NCBI RefSeq assembly: GCF_965243865.1
Contig: NZ_OZ251603.1
Location: 3,100,001 to 3,164,000, forward strand
From: Hyphomicrobium_A sp965243865
GTDB lineage: Bacteria > Pseudomonadota > Alphaproteobacteria > Rhizobiales > Hyphomicrobiaceae
Reading direction: 5' to 3'
Length of the DNA: 64,000 nt
The notes under the pieces were generated by a model that was not told the origin of the DNA, searched no databases, and worked only from the letters and a program-made list of their open reading frames with translations. This document shows, one piece after another, positions 44,312 to 53,334 of this stretch. A program made the translations under genes and the position numbers. Positions within the stretch are counted from its first letter, which is position 1. The number at the start of each line of letters is the position of its first letter.

Positions 44312-44604
44312 CGCTTTCTCCTGTCGTTGTGGCTCGCTTGACGTGCCGGTTACCCGCATCATCGCGACGATGTCAGAATAGCCCTTAGTTGATCAACGCT
44401 GTCGCCAAATTGCCATGCTGCCCGTTCCAACCTTTGACGAGCATGCTCCCGCGACCGACAGGGTCCTGCTGCTTGCGGCCTCACCCATTGAGAAATCTAT
44501 CGATCGGCCAATAGAGGCCCTTCAGCCTGCAACGAGACGACGACTGAAGAACGCTGCAAGCGTCCTGACTTGCCGGGCATCTGTTAGCAATCTCTAGCAG
44601 GTGG
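44312..44604. other. Gap without recognised gene
   Basis: This 293-base region upstream of the zinc alcohol dehydrogenase holds its promoter. No coding frame or motif recognised. Confidence 0.4.
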
Positions 44605-44628
44605 GTGCGCGGTGAGGTCACCGTGCAG

Positions 44629-45249
44629 ATGAATTATCCTCTCGAATTGATCAATCTTGACGTCGCTATCCTCGGCCATAATTCGTTCATGCCGTCCGAC
44701 GGAAATTTTCATAAGGGGCCAACCATGGCGTCTCCCCAGTACTCTCCACGAATTCGGGGCGTCGCTGGCACCTGTTTTGTCCGGGTTTCCCCCTCTTTAT
44801 GGGTCGAGGCAAAAATGCGATTGGTCATTGCGCGTCGGTGGCTTGCCATCCTGCAAGATGATGGATGCCAGTTACGCTATTGGGCTAGACCACTAGCCAT
44901 GGTCCCGTGTTCCTATTATCACTCTATATGCCAACGCTTGTCCGGTTTGGATGGAGATCACCGATGCTCCAAAGCTCAGTGCTTTCGGTGCGTCAAATAC
45001 AAGGTCCCGACGAACGAGCAGGAGTGCGATCAGCTTTATACAGAACTCATCACATCGCCTGGCGACGGCGCAGCGATCCAGCTTTTTTTGATTGGCACCA
45101 ATGCTGATCACATCATGCCGGACCTGTGCAAGCGCAAGGCATATCAGGCAGCATATGACTTTGCGGTACCGCTGATAGAGAGCAATAAGCAGCCAATGCC
45201 TAAAGCTCCCCAACAGCCCTCGAATTGCTTCCTCGGCTCAAACTGCTAA
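44629..45249 (+). CDS. Doubtful hypothetical protein
   Basis: This open frame of about 206 codons has lower GC than its neighbours. The second half is more protein-like, with cysteines spaced as HRCSKAQCFRCVKYKVPTNE and CFLGSNC at the end; the first half looks random. The gene may start internally (for example near MVPCSYYHSICQR, about 44899). No family recognised. It could be foreign cargo or chance. Confidence 0.35.
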   Translation: MNYPLELINLDVAILGHNSFMPSDGNFHKGPTMASPQYSPRIRGVAGTCFVRVSPSLWVEAKMRLVIARRWLAILQDDGCQLRYWARPLAMVPCSYYHSICQRLSGLDGDHRCSKAQCFRCVKYKVPTNEQECDQLYTELITSPGDGAAIQLFLIGTNADHIMPDLCKRKAYQAAYDFAVPLIESNKQPMPKAPQQPSNCFLGSNC

Positions 45250-45449
45250 GGCTGATATCAGGCCACTTCTGCAGCGGAATGTGAGTGGCCTCTCGTGATC
45301 TCCCACTGGCGGGAGTCAGGCTGAGACCTTCGTACAATCTCATGTTGGAGCCGCCCTCGACCGCATTCGCGTAAGGACCAGTCGTCAGCCCGAGGATCTG
45401 TTACGGCGTCCGCCTTGACGCTGCCCCAGACGCACCCGACCCTGCCCCG

Positions 45450-46217
45450 ATGAACGACCCCCATGCCGCCGCCCCGCGCCCGATGCCGTCCGCCATGGAC
45501 TGGCTGCTGGTCGCCATCAACACCGCGTTCGTCGCGGCCGGCATCGTCATCCTGCCGCGCGAGCCGGCTGGCGGCCTCGTCACCCTCGCCTTCTTCGGAA
45601 GCTGCCTCGCCGTTTCGGCCGGCACCGTCTGGCGCAAGCTGCACTATCGCCGTTTTGTGGCCAAGCGCATCGACGTCGCCGGCGGCGTGCCGATCCGGCC
45701 GAGCCGCACGTTCCTGCCACTGCTCGGCGGCTGGCTGGCGCTCCTCGGGGTCGTCCTGTTCGTTTTCGGCGGCGAGATCGGACTGATCTTCCAGGCCATC
45801 GCTGTCATCATCGCGGGCGCCGGCATGACGGTACTGGTGCTCGTGGTGACCGGCTACACAGCGGGCGCCTTTCTGCAGTTCGATCCTGAAGCTTTGACGA
45901 TCGCGCAGCTGAGTCGGCGAGGGACATGGTGCGCGCGCCTTTCCTGGGACGATATCGTGAGCGTTCGGGAAGGTGAGTACGAGTCGAACCCGATGTTGCT
46001 CGTGACGGTGGCCGACCCGTCCGCGCTTCAGATTGCGCCGCCGGAGGCGCGCGACCGCGCCGTGCGCGACATCGCGCGCGCACGCCAATGGATGGGTGCA
46101 GACTTCGCGATCATGACCTTGCACTATGGGATCGCGCTGCCAGTTCTATCGGAAACCGTCGCGCGCTACGTCAATGACGCCGCCGCCCGCGGCGAACTGC
46201 GGCCGCGCCTGACGTAG
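45450..46217 (+). CDS. Hypothetical membrane protein, PH-like cytoplasmic part
   Basis: This 255-residue protein has four predicted helices: MDWLLVAINTAFVAAGIVIL, GLVTLAFFGSCLAVSAGTV, FLPLLGGWLALLGVVLFVFG and AIAVIIAGAGMTVLVLVVTG. A cytoplasmic domain follows, containing LTIAQLSRRGTWCARLSWDD and IVSVREGEYESNPMLLVTVA. That strand pattern resembles the PH-like domains of bacterial membrane proteins. Strong GC codon bias supports a real gene. Function unknown. Confidence 0.6.
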   Translation: MNDPHAAAPRPMPSAMDWLLVAINTAFVAAGIVILPREPAGGLVTLAFFGSCLAVSAGTVWRKLHYRRFVAKRIDVAGGVPIRPSRTFLPLLGGWLALLGVVLFVFGGEIGLIFQAIAVIIAGAGMTVLVLVVTGYTAGAFLQFDPEALTIAQLSRRGTWCARLSWDDIVSVREGEYESNPMLLVTVADPSALQIAPPEARDRAVRDIARARQWMGADFAIMTLHYGIALPVLSETVARYVNDAAARGELRPRLT

Positions 46218-46683
46218 CGCTGCCGCCTTCGCCGCATCGCCGTCGGATCTACCTCCATCTTAACGCCGTCCAGCTCACCCACGCGGCGGCTTGCCGAGAC
46301 ACTGCGCCTGATTGTCGGCTTTCCGTAGCCTACTGTCTGGCTGCCAATGAGCGAGATGCCGAGGAAGCAGTCATTCCTGGCCGCTCGGCGAGCTCAATTG
46401 ACGTCCGCGCGTCGGGCACTTCTGCAGTCAGCCCGTACGCGGACGCGCCGCAACCACGGGCCACTTGACGAAGTCCAGCGACAGCGGGGCGCTCCGTCGC
46501 CGAAATCTGCGTTCGCATACCGAAATCGATACGGGCCGGCGTTCGGCAGGCTCTCACGTGCCGGGTGATTGAGGTCTGCCTTTGGCTTTAGCTTCATCGC
46601 CAGCCAGTGGTTTATCGCGGAGATGCCGCCCAAGGCGGCATGCAAGGTTGAAGTTCGTGAAGCTGGCGGTCCCGGAAAGTTAA
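46218..46683. other. Gap without recognised gene
   Basis: These 466 bases contain short frames on both strands, none with a recognisable motif. There may be old gene debris here, but nothing that I can name. Confidence 0.35.
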
Positions 46684-47058
46684 GTGTGGTTTGACCGAAA
46701 AGTGCCTCCGGAATCGGCACTAACACCCGAAAAAGCCCCGTGTCGCAAAGTCTCCCCGACCGCAACCGCTCCTGCCACGCCATCCATCGTCGCCGTAGCC
46801 GGAGTCTCCGCCGGCGTCGGTTCGGCCATGGGCGCCATCCTGTTCGCTGTGTTCTACTCGGTTCTCGGCTTTTTCAATATGGGGCTCGGTGCGCCGCTGG
46901 TGACTGCATTCTACTCTGCCTGGATGCTGCCGTGGCTCTATCTCGCGCTGCGCGTGATGGATGGAAGGACTGCTAGGAGGAGCGCTTGCAATTTATGCCT
47001 TCAGCTATCAAGAGGTCTCGATATGATGACGTGTCGACCGACTCAGTGGGGAAGCTGA
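46684..47058 (+). CDS. Possible small membrane protein
   Basis: This 124-codon frame with a GTG start contains a convincing hydrophobic middle (AGVGSAMGAILFAVFYSVLG and LVTAFYSAWMLPWLYLALRV), two helices. The tail after DGRTARRS loses protein character and overlaps the next gene's ribosome site, so the 3' end may be frameshifted. Weak support. Confidence 0.3.
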   Translation: MWFDRKVPPESALTPEKAPCRKVSPTATAPATPSIVAVAGVSAGVGSAMGAILFAVFYSVLGFFNMGLGAPLVTAFYSAWMLPWLYLALRVMDGRTARRSACNLCLQLSRGLDMMTCRPTQWGS

Positions 47059-47414
47059 ACTGCCAAGATGCAGCACGAAGCAATCTGTCGCGCGATCGAG
47101 GGAGGCGAACCATCACGTCATCAAATGAAACAAGCGCATCGCGCGGGCCAGTGGCAGCGACGCTCAAGGTCGTCCTCGTATTGATTGCAATCGTTGGAGC
47201 GGGCCTCCTCGTATTGATGGTCATCGGTTTCACGGTCGGGCCGCGCCAAGCTCCGTCGCCCGAACGCATACGTGCGGAATGCTCAGCCCGCTTCGCTAAT
47301 CTTGGCGAGCAAGCGGTCGAGCACTGCACAACCGAACTGCTGCGGCGTGCAGCAAGCGATGAGCGGGAGCGCATGCTGGATGAAGCATACCGCGCGTCCA
47401 TGCGGCCCGAATAG
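46986..47414 (+). CDS. Hypothetical single-span membrane protein
   Basis: This protein of about 142 residues most likely starts with TTG at 46986, five bases after a perfect AGGAGG; the ATG at 46995 is too far from that box. A hydrophilic N-terminus is followed by one transmembrane helix (VVLVLIAIVGAGLLVLMVIG). The C-terminus has two cysteines (RAECSARFANLGEQAVEHCT) and an alpha-helical tail. No family recognised. Confidence 0.5.
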   Translation: MQFMPSAIKRSRYDDVSTDSVGKLNCQDAARSNLSRDRGRRTITSSNETSASRGPVAATLKVVLVLIAIVGAGLLVLMVIGFTVGPRQAPSPERIRAECSARFANLGEQAVEHCTTELLRRAASDERERMLDEAYRASMRPE

Positions 47415-47694
47415 AAGCCGCACTTATTGTACAGCGGATGCTGCTCCCGTACTTTTTGTGAGCTCGTGATCGCTCGCCTCGATTAGGACGGGGCGGCCGC
47501 GGCCAAGCAGTTGCCCCAATCAGCAATAGCCGGACCAAGCGAAGATAGTGCGCATGGCGGACGTCTCCGTGTTTGTTCGTAGCCATCTAGCCAATACGAC
47601 AGGAGACGTGAGCCCGTGACGTTAAGGGCCACGTGAGGAGTCTGTGGAACCCCGAGCATAATTTCCGCATTGCACCGAAAACACGGAGGCTGAC

Positions 47695-47886
47695 ATGCTG
47701 GAATTGGTCCTCACCGTCTGCTCGCTTGTCGGCGCCGATTGCCGCATTGAACCGGTCCCCCTTCAGGCAAACACCAACATGCTCGGTTGCATGATGGCCA
47801 GTCAGATTGAAGGCGCGAAGTTCGTGCAGCAGAACCCCAACTACTACATTAAGCGGGCAGTTTGCCGGCCCGCTAAGACGGCATAG
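47695..47886 (+). CDS. Small cysteine-containing protein of the CMMxSQ type
   Basis: This 63-residue protein reads MLELVLTVCSLVGADCRIEP, then NMLGCMMASQIEGAKFVQQN and YYIKRAVCR. Many proteobacteria have 60-80 residue proteins with the same layout (hydrophobic start, C-x5-C, CMMxSQxxxAxW, a terminal C), so it is a genuine conserved small protein of unknown function, probably exported. GGAGG lies seven bases before the ATG. Confidence 0.7.
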   Translation: MLELVLTVCSLVGADCRIEPVPLQANTNMLGCMMASQIEGAKFVQQNPNYYIKRAVCRPAKTA

Positions 47887-47959
47887 TACCAAGCCGCCGC
47901 AGCTATTGCTCAGCCACAGTGAACTGCCTAAGAAATGTCCGTGCTTGCATAGGTGCAAC

Positions 47960-48906
47960 ATGGACGACTTGCTCCGATATCTCCCCGGCCCACAGCCAGT
48001 CGCCGTTCGATACGGGGCTACGGCGCTTCTTGTGCTACTCGCTTACGGCCTCCGCCTCGCTCTAGGAAGTTTCAGTGGTGCTTACGGCTTCCTATTCTTC
48101 ATTCTCCCCATTATCGCCTCCGCGCTCATGTTTGACCGCGGCACGGGCTTCTTTGCCGTTGGCCTGAGCGGTCTCCTCGTAGCCATTCTCCTGGATTGGG
48201 ATGTGAAGCCCGGGGCGCATGTGGGCGCACTCTTACTGTTCGCTATTGTGGGCGCATGTCTCACCTTTATCGCCGAAGGTCTTCATCAGGCGCTGGAAAA
48301 GGCACATGCCTCGCAACGCGCGACGGCCTTGCTGCTCGACGAGATGAGCCATCGGGTGAAGAACAAGTTTGCCATGGTGCGTCGATCATCGGACTCCAGG
48401 CCCGCAGATCGTCACCCGAAACGCGGCGCGCGCTTGAAGACATCGCAAGCAGGGTCAGCATCATTGCGACAGTGCATAGCTATCTCCAACTGTCACGACA
48501 CGACGGTCAGATCGACGTGGCAGAGTATGTGCCGGGCCTGTGTAACTCGCTGAAAGAAGCACTGTGCGGCCCGCGCGCTATCTCACTTACGTCGCGTGCG
48601 GTGGCCGCGATGTTGCCGCCCGAGAAGGCACTCTCCATCGGACTGATAGTCAACGAACTGGTGACTAACGCGGTCAAGTATGCGTTCGAAGAAGGTCGAG
48701 CGGGCAAGGTGCACGTCGATCTGAGTCGGGAGAACTCGCGCTTCCTGCTCACAGTAAGCGATGATGGGCGCGGCTATTCACCCGCGGCGGAGGCGAGCCT
48801 TGGCACCCGACTCGTTACGACCTTTGCTTCCCAGCTTGTGGGCTCCGCCACTTGGGCAAACGGCCCTAATGGTGGCTGTGTGATAACAGTCGCTTTCCCT
48901 GTGTGA
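47960..48906 (+). pseudogene. HisKA_2/HWE-type sensor histidine kinase, frameshifted
   Basis: The N-terminus (about 1-105) has four transmembrane helices of the DUF4118/KdpD type (YGATALLVLLAYGLRLALGS and so on). The phospho-acceptor block is LLLDEMSHRVKNKFAMV. One base appears missing near 48380, and the frame then continues as ASIIGLQARRSSPETRRALE, IIATVHSYLQLSRHDGQIDV, VNELVTNAVKYAFEEGRAGK (N box) and VSDDGRGYSPAAEASLGTRL (G box). With the base restored, it would be a full kinase of about 315 residues. It could be a real loss or a sequencing error. A receiver-domain protein follows, its likely partner. Confidence 0.82.
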
Positions 48907-48978
48907 TCAAGAATTAATCTTTGACAGCGCAACCGTTTGGCAAACCAACAGTTCTTCCCGCTAGCCAGGAGGAACGCT

Positions 48979-49404
48979 ATGCCACCGTCGATTGTCGCCC
49001 TGGTGGTTGAAGATGAAGCCCTTGTCCGCTTCGAGCTAGCGCAAACTCTGCAAGCCGAAGGTTACGTAACTTTTGAGGCCGCCGACGCTGCTGAAGCCAT
49101 CGCCGTACTCGAAGCGCATACAGAGATCAGGGTGGTCTTCACCGACATACAAATGCCCGGCACGATGGATGGACTTGCGTTGTCTCTCTACGTGCGTAAG
49201 CGCTGGCCACCAACCATCATCGTCGTAAGCTCCGGCCAATGTTCGCCGCAGGAGAACCAAATGGCGAGTGGAGCGCGCTTCCTGTCGAAGCCTTACATCC
49301 CGCAGGCCCTTGTCACCGTGCTTCATGACATACGCCTTCAAATCGGCCGACCCTATCGACAGCGCGAGGCAAGAAGCCGACGTATCTCGTCGTGCAGCAT
49401 TTGA
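48979..49404 (+). CDS. Receiver-only response regulator
   Basis: This protein of about 141 residues consists of a single receiver domain. Acidic pocket residues are in ALVVEDEALVRFELA (EDE), the phosphorylated Asp is in VVFTDIQMPGTMDGLALSLY, Ser in IIVVSSGQ and Lys in ARFLSKPYIPQALV. There is no output domain, so it probably acts by protein contact or in a phosphorelay. The ATG at 48979 follows AGGAGGAACGCT. It lies 72 bases after the kinase and is its likely target. Confidence 0.87.
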   Translation: MPPSIVALVVEDEALVRFELAQTLQAEGYVTFEAADAAEAIAVLEAHTEIRVVFTDIQMPGTMDGLALSLYVRKRWPPTIIVVSSGQCSPQENQMASGARFLSKPYIPQALVTVLHDIRLQIGRPYRQREARSRRISSCSI

Positions 49405-49616
49405 GGATTGAAGTGCATCGCAGAGGGTGCTGGGCCTTCCTCGCAGAGGTCTTGCGGGCCACCCTACCGGTTGGGTCGCTAGTGGCCCTAAGCGGTCCAG
49501 TGCAGGTGCAGCATTCCCCAACCCCTATTGCCCGAGATGCCGAGAGGCTGTTGTGAAAACGCGCCCATTCTAACGATCCGATGTACGATTCCCGCGAACA
49601 AATGCGGGAGAATCGG

Positions 49617-50001
49617 ATGGGTCGGTTCATCGAGGGTGCGGATCGGACGCAGTCGACGCTTTTCCCGGAGGCGATTGACGACTACGTCGGCGAGGATAAT
49701 TCCGTCCGTGTGGTCGATGCGTTCGTCGATGCGCTTGACCTAGCGGCGCTCGGCTTCGACGGCGTCATTCCAGAGGAGACGGGCCCCCCAGCTACCATCC
49801 GGCAACGATCCTCAAGATCTACATCTACGGGTATCTCAACCAGGTGCAGTCGTCTCGTGGCGTCGAGCGCGAGTGCGGGAGGAACCTGGAACTGATCTGG
49901 CTCACGGGTCGCCTGGCACCCGACTTCAAGACCATCGCCGATTTCCGGCGCGACAACGGTCCGGCCATTCGCAAGGTATGCCAGCAGTTCGTCGCCCTCG
50001 C
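49617..50001 (+). pseudogene. IS1182-family transposase N-terminal fragment
   Basis: Translation gives MGRFIEGADRTQSTLFPEAI and DLAALGFDGVIPEETGPP. After a frameshift at a run of C residues near 49788 it continues YHPATILKIYIYGYLNQVQS, ECGRNLELIWLTGRLAPDFK and TIADFRRDNGPAIRKV. This is the N-terminal third of IS1182-type transposases. The rest, including the DDE core, is missing, and the sequence runs straight into an unrelated gene end at about 50002. Confidence 0.8.
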
Positions 50002-50097
50002 GGCATCTTCGGCGCACCGAGCTTCATAACCAGCGACGGGGAGCTTTTCTGGGGCGACGACCGGCTGGAGCAGGCTTTGGCATGGGCTCGCCGCTGA
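50002..50097 (+). pseudogene. C-terminal remnant of a DsbA-family/2-hydroxychromene-2-carboxylate isomerase
   Basis: The last 31 codons read GIFGAPSFITSDGELFWGDD then RLEQALAWARR and stop. GxFGxPSF...GELFWGxDRL is the C-terminal cis-Pro region of HCCA isomerases and DsbA-like oxidoreductases. The remainder of the gene is gone, replaced by the IS1182 fragment in the same frame. It implies that an isomerase gene once stood here before the transposon insertion and deletion. Confidence 0.65.
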
Positions 50098-50432
50098 CCG
50101 GTTCGCGATGCAGTAGGACTTCACAGCACATCTTTGGACCGATGTCGTTGGGCCAGCCACAAGGCCGAGTTTGCGGACGTCGGTCGAAGCTGTCGATGAA
50201 TGTCTCGTCGCCGCGATATCGAGAATGCCGAATATGCCGTGGCGCCTGCCGGAATCGCCAACACTCCCGAGTAGCGACGCATCGATCAGAAAGTTGGGCA
50301 ATAGACTGCTGGAATTGTTCGCGCCGCGGCAACGGCGCATTTAGAAACTGTCTGGTTCTCTCTCGAACATCGGTGGCTCAATCTGCCTTGTGGGCCCGGA
50401 TGCCCGATGTTTGAGCAAAGAGGATTGCGACC
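50098..50432. other. Gap without recognised gene
   Basis: These 335 bases follow the isomerase remnant. Some stretches on the minus strand look like degraded transposase (AIAQLSDRCVATRE), but I cannot assign a family. The alpha/beta hydrolase promoter should be within the last 100 bases. Confidence 0.35.
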
Positions 50433-51236
50433 ATGAGCCATGGAGTGAGGTTGATCTGCGCAACGATTTTCGCCGCTGCCGGTTTCGCGGCAACGGCGAT
50501 GGCGGTCGATACCAAGCCCGTCACCAACATCGTGTTGGTGCACGGTGCGTGGGTCGATGGCAGCGGATGGAAGCCGGTCCACGACATCCTCACGAAGGAT
50601 GGGTTCAAGGTTTCGATCGTGCAGGAGCCGGAAACCTCGTTTGCCAACGACGTTGCGGCAACCAAGCGCATCCTCGACCTCCAGGACGGACCGACAATCC
50701 TCGTCGGTCATAGCTACGGTGGCTCGGTCATTACAGAGGCAGGCGTGCATCCCAAAGTCGTTGGGCTCGTGTACGTTGCCGCGCATGCGCCCGATGTTGG
50801 CGAGGACGAAGGTGCGCTCGGCAAAAAGACACCGAGTGTGCTGGGCAAGACGCCAGGTGCAATCAAAAAGACGCCTGACGGCTTCACCTATCTCGACCCG
50901 GAGCTCTTTCCGAAGCTGTTTGCGCCGGACCTTCCGCATGAGCAGGCCCGCTTCGAGGCCGACTCCCAGGTCCTTACCGCTGCCGAGGTGTTTACGACGC
51001 CGCTTGGTGCTGCAGCGTGGAAGACGAAGCCGAGCTGGGGAATCGTCGCCGGCAACGATCAGATCATCAGCCCTGAACTCGAGCGCTGGTACTACGAGCG
51101 CGCCAAGAGCAAGACGACCGTGATCCCTGGGGCCAGTCACTCAGTTTACGAGTCCCATCCTAAGGAGGTTGCAGCCGTTATCGAAGAGGCAGCAAGGCAC
51201 ACCAGGTCGGACCGGGCGTTGCAGGCTGCCGAATAA
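50433..51236 (+). CDS. Exported alpha/beta hydrolase
   Basis: This 267-residue protein has a signal peptide (LICATIFAAAGFAATAMA). The alpha/beta hydrolase fold follows: the oxyanion region NIVLVHGAWVDGSGW, nucleophile Ser in ILVGHSYGGSVITEAG (GHSYGG), the acid region near WGIVAGNDQIISPELERWY, and catalytic His in VIPGASHSVYESHPKEVAAV. It is similar to periplasmic esterase-like proteins of unknown substrate in many proteobacteria. The triad is complete, so it is probably active. Confidence 0.85.
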   Translation: MSHGVRLICATIFAAAGFAATAMAVDTKPVTNIVLVHGAWVDGSGWKPVHDILTKDGFKVSIVQEPETSFANDVAATKRILDLQDGPTILVGHSYGGSVITEAGVHPKVVGLVYVAAHAPDVGEDEGALGKKTPSVLGKTPGAIKKTPDGFTYLDPELFPKLFAPDLPHEQARFEADSQVLTAAEVFTTPLGAAAWKTKPSWGIVAGNDQIISPELERWYYERAKSKTTVIPGASHSVYESHPKEVAAVIEEAARHTRSDRALQAAE

Positions 51237-51264
51237 GAGTTCCCTCAGACGTGGAACACCGCCT

Positions 51265-52158
51265 ATGGCACGCTATATCCGCCGCGGAGGATTTGCCTCG
51301 GTTCTCGTGGTCGACAACGACCACGAGATCGACGCTCTCATGGATCACCCCGGTCTCGATCGCGACTACACAGCGCACGGTCCGCTTCTCAACCGCTTCC
51401 TTCTCGCGCGTCTGCGCAGAGGTGTGACCGAAAGTGGCGATGTGCTGCTGTCCTTCCGACGGCGTAACGACCCTCAGCGCCGGCGATCACAGCACGCGCT
51501 GGCCAAGCGCCTCGATGTCCTCGCCAAGCAAGATCCCTGGGCGAAGAGCGCCATATCCGCGATGGCCAGCTACATTGCGACGGGAAGCGGCCGCAGTGCA
51601 GCGCTCGCAGCGCTCACCTACGTTACGGCTCTTCCGTTTCTCCCGACTGAGGCGCAGGCGTCATTTGATCCCACGCGATTTACTCCTCTATATCGCCTCT
51701 ATCGCCGCATGAACCTCGCACGGCGACCCTGGGCCGGCCTTCTGCTTCGGCTGCTGGGTATCGATCGACATGCCGCGAGGCAGATACTGGAGGCAACGGG
51801 TGGCGATGAGTACGGGTTGCACGCAATCAGCATCACGCTCGACAACTCAGTAATCATCCTTGAGCGGTTGCGCACTTCGTACGCTAAGAATGTCGGCACG
51901 TCCGACACGACTCCGATGGGTTGGGTGGATGGTCGAACGGCGCCTGCGCTCGTCGTGCGTCAGACGACGGCAAGCTGCAAACTGCTCAATGTCGCGGTCG
52001 AGCTTCCGCCTCATACACTCGTGCTGCTTAATATGCGACGAGCGTTACGAGCGGATAGCCCCGGCGGATTCGAGTTCGCCAGTGCTCACTGGTCCGCGTG
52101 TCCGGCCGGTCATTATATGACCGAGGTCTTCAATGCCGTCCTTAGCCGGTTTGATTGA
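51265..52158 (+). CDS. Hypothetical protein
   Basis: This protein of about 297 residues has even codon use and no frameshift, so it looks genuine. It includes FASVLVVDNDHEIDALMDHP and an arginine-rich stretch near RRRNDPQRRRSQHALAKRLD. A possible short hydrophobic patch is near AALAALTYVTALPFLPTEAQ. I chose the ATG at 51265 rather than an upstream in-frame start inside the hydrolase gene. No family recognised; cytoplasmic by appearance. Confidence 0.55.
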   Translation: MARYIRRGGFASVLVVDNDHEIDALMDHPGLDRDYTAHGPLLNRFLLARLRRGVTESGDVLLSFRRRNDPQRRRSQHALAKRLDVLAKQDPWAKSAISAMASYIATGSGRSAALAALTYVTALPFLPTEAQASFDPTRFTPLYRLYRRMNLARRPWAGLLLRLLGIDRHAARQILEATGGDEYGLHAISITLDNSVIILERLRTSYAKNVGTSDTTPMGWVDGRTAPALVVRQTTASCKLLNVAVELPPHTLVLLNMRRALRADSPGGFEFASAHWSACPAGHYMTEVFNAVLSRFD

Positions 52159-52304
52159 TGTACGTAATCAGGCAAAAACGGGAGCGCGCAGCGCGGCACA
52201 GCGATCCGAAGCATGGTGAATTCGCCACCGCATCAGCTCGCTCGACCAACCCTTAATCTAATAGTTCAGTGGTGCGGCAACCCTGGAGATTGGACAAGCC
52301 CGAA

Positions 52305-53276
52305 ATGAAGATCGACGTTCACGCTCACTTGTATCCCGTCGCCTATCTCGATTTGCTGGACAGCTTCGGTGGCACAGCCGTCGGCACAGCAATCGCGCGC
52401 GGTCTCCACGCCGGACCAACGGCCGAGGATATAGAGCGACGTTTGGCGATGATGGACAAAGCGGGCGTCGACGTTCAAATCTTGTCCGTTTCGCCTCAGG
52501 ATCCCTACTTTCCCAGCCTCGATCAAAGCGTGAAAGCAGCGCGTCTCGCCAACGACATTTGCGCGAGCGCCGTGGCGCAGGGTCGTGGCCGCTTTGCTGC
52601 CTTCGCCTCATTGCCGCTGCCGCACATCGACGCCTCGGTTGCGGAGATGAAGCGCTGCTATGACGAACTCGGCATGATCGGTGTTTCAGTCTCGACGACT
52701 ATTCTAGGCGCGCCACTGGCTGACGCCCGGTTCGATGGGCTGTTTTCCGAGCTCGATGGCCGTGAAGCCGTCGTGTTCATCCACCCCTCCGGCGTGAGCC
52801 TGGCATCCTTTATCGTCACGAACTCACATTTCGACGGACCGCTCGGCTCCCCGTTCGAAGACACGGTGTGCGCCCTGCAGCTTATCCAGGCGCGCGTTCC
52901 CGAGCGCTTTCCGAGGATCAAGTTTATATCGTCTCATCTGGGCGGATGCCTTCCATTCCTGATGAAGCGCATTGACGTGCAGGCACGGGTTTTTATGCCG
53001 ACCCCGGCGCTGCCGAGCGAGGAAGCGAAGCGCTTCTGGTACGACACGGTGAACGCGCACCCGGCAGCACTTCGGTGCGCGTGCGAGACATTTGGGAGCG
53101 ATCGCCTTCTGCTTGGGACCGATACGCCGTACTGGCAGGACGACCTCTACAATTTAGCGGTCGACTATATTCGCCAGTCGGGGCTCTCCGCGCAGGATGC
53201 CGAGAGAATCTATCACGAGAACGCCGCCGCTCTTTTCGGGGACAAGCTCTCTCACGCCCATAGATCATCTCAATGA
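52305..53276 (+). CDS. ACMSD-like amidohydrolase/decarboxylase
   Basis: This TIM-barrel amidohydrolase has about 323 residues. The metal-binding HxH is in MKIDVHAHLYPVAYLDLLD. Later signatures are DVQILSVSPQDPYFPSLDQS, CASAVAQGRGRFAAFASLPL, VFIHPSGVSLASFI, IKFISSHLGGCLPFLMKRID and RLLLGTDTPYWQDDLYNLAV (catalytic Asp). This is the pattern of aminocarboxymuconate semialdehyde decarboxylase and related non-oxidative decarboxylases (COG2159). They remove CO2 from aromatic or muconate-type acids using zinc. The substrate here is unknown. It lies next to, and convergent with, a molybdenum hydroxylase operon. Confidence 0.83.
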   Translation: MKIDVHAHLYPVAYLDLLDSFGGTAVGTAIARGLHAGPTAEDIERRLAMMDKAGVDVQILSVSPQDPYFPSLDQSVKAARLANDICASAVAQGRGRFAAFASLPLPHIDASVAEMKRCYDELGMIGVSVSTTILGAPLADARFDGLFSELDGREAVVFIHPSGVSLASFIVTNSHFDGPLGSPFEDTVCALQLIQARVPERFPRIKFISSHLGGCLPFLMKRIDVQARVFMPTPALPSEEAKRFWYDTVNAHPAALRCACETFGSDRLLLGTDTPYWQDDLYNLAVDYIRQSGLSAQDAERIYHENAAALFGDKLSHAHRSSQ

Positions 53277-53334
53277 CTGAGCGATCTTTGACGGGGGTCT
53301 ACGTTAGCGCCCGTACCGTCGAGGACGCCTTGTT

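Noticed and set aside
50024..50332. Minus-strand frame resembling a transposase
   Set aside because: No catalytic motif or named IS family could be matched; too short to assign.
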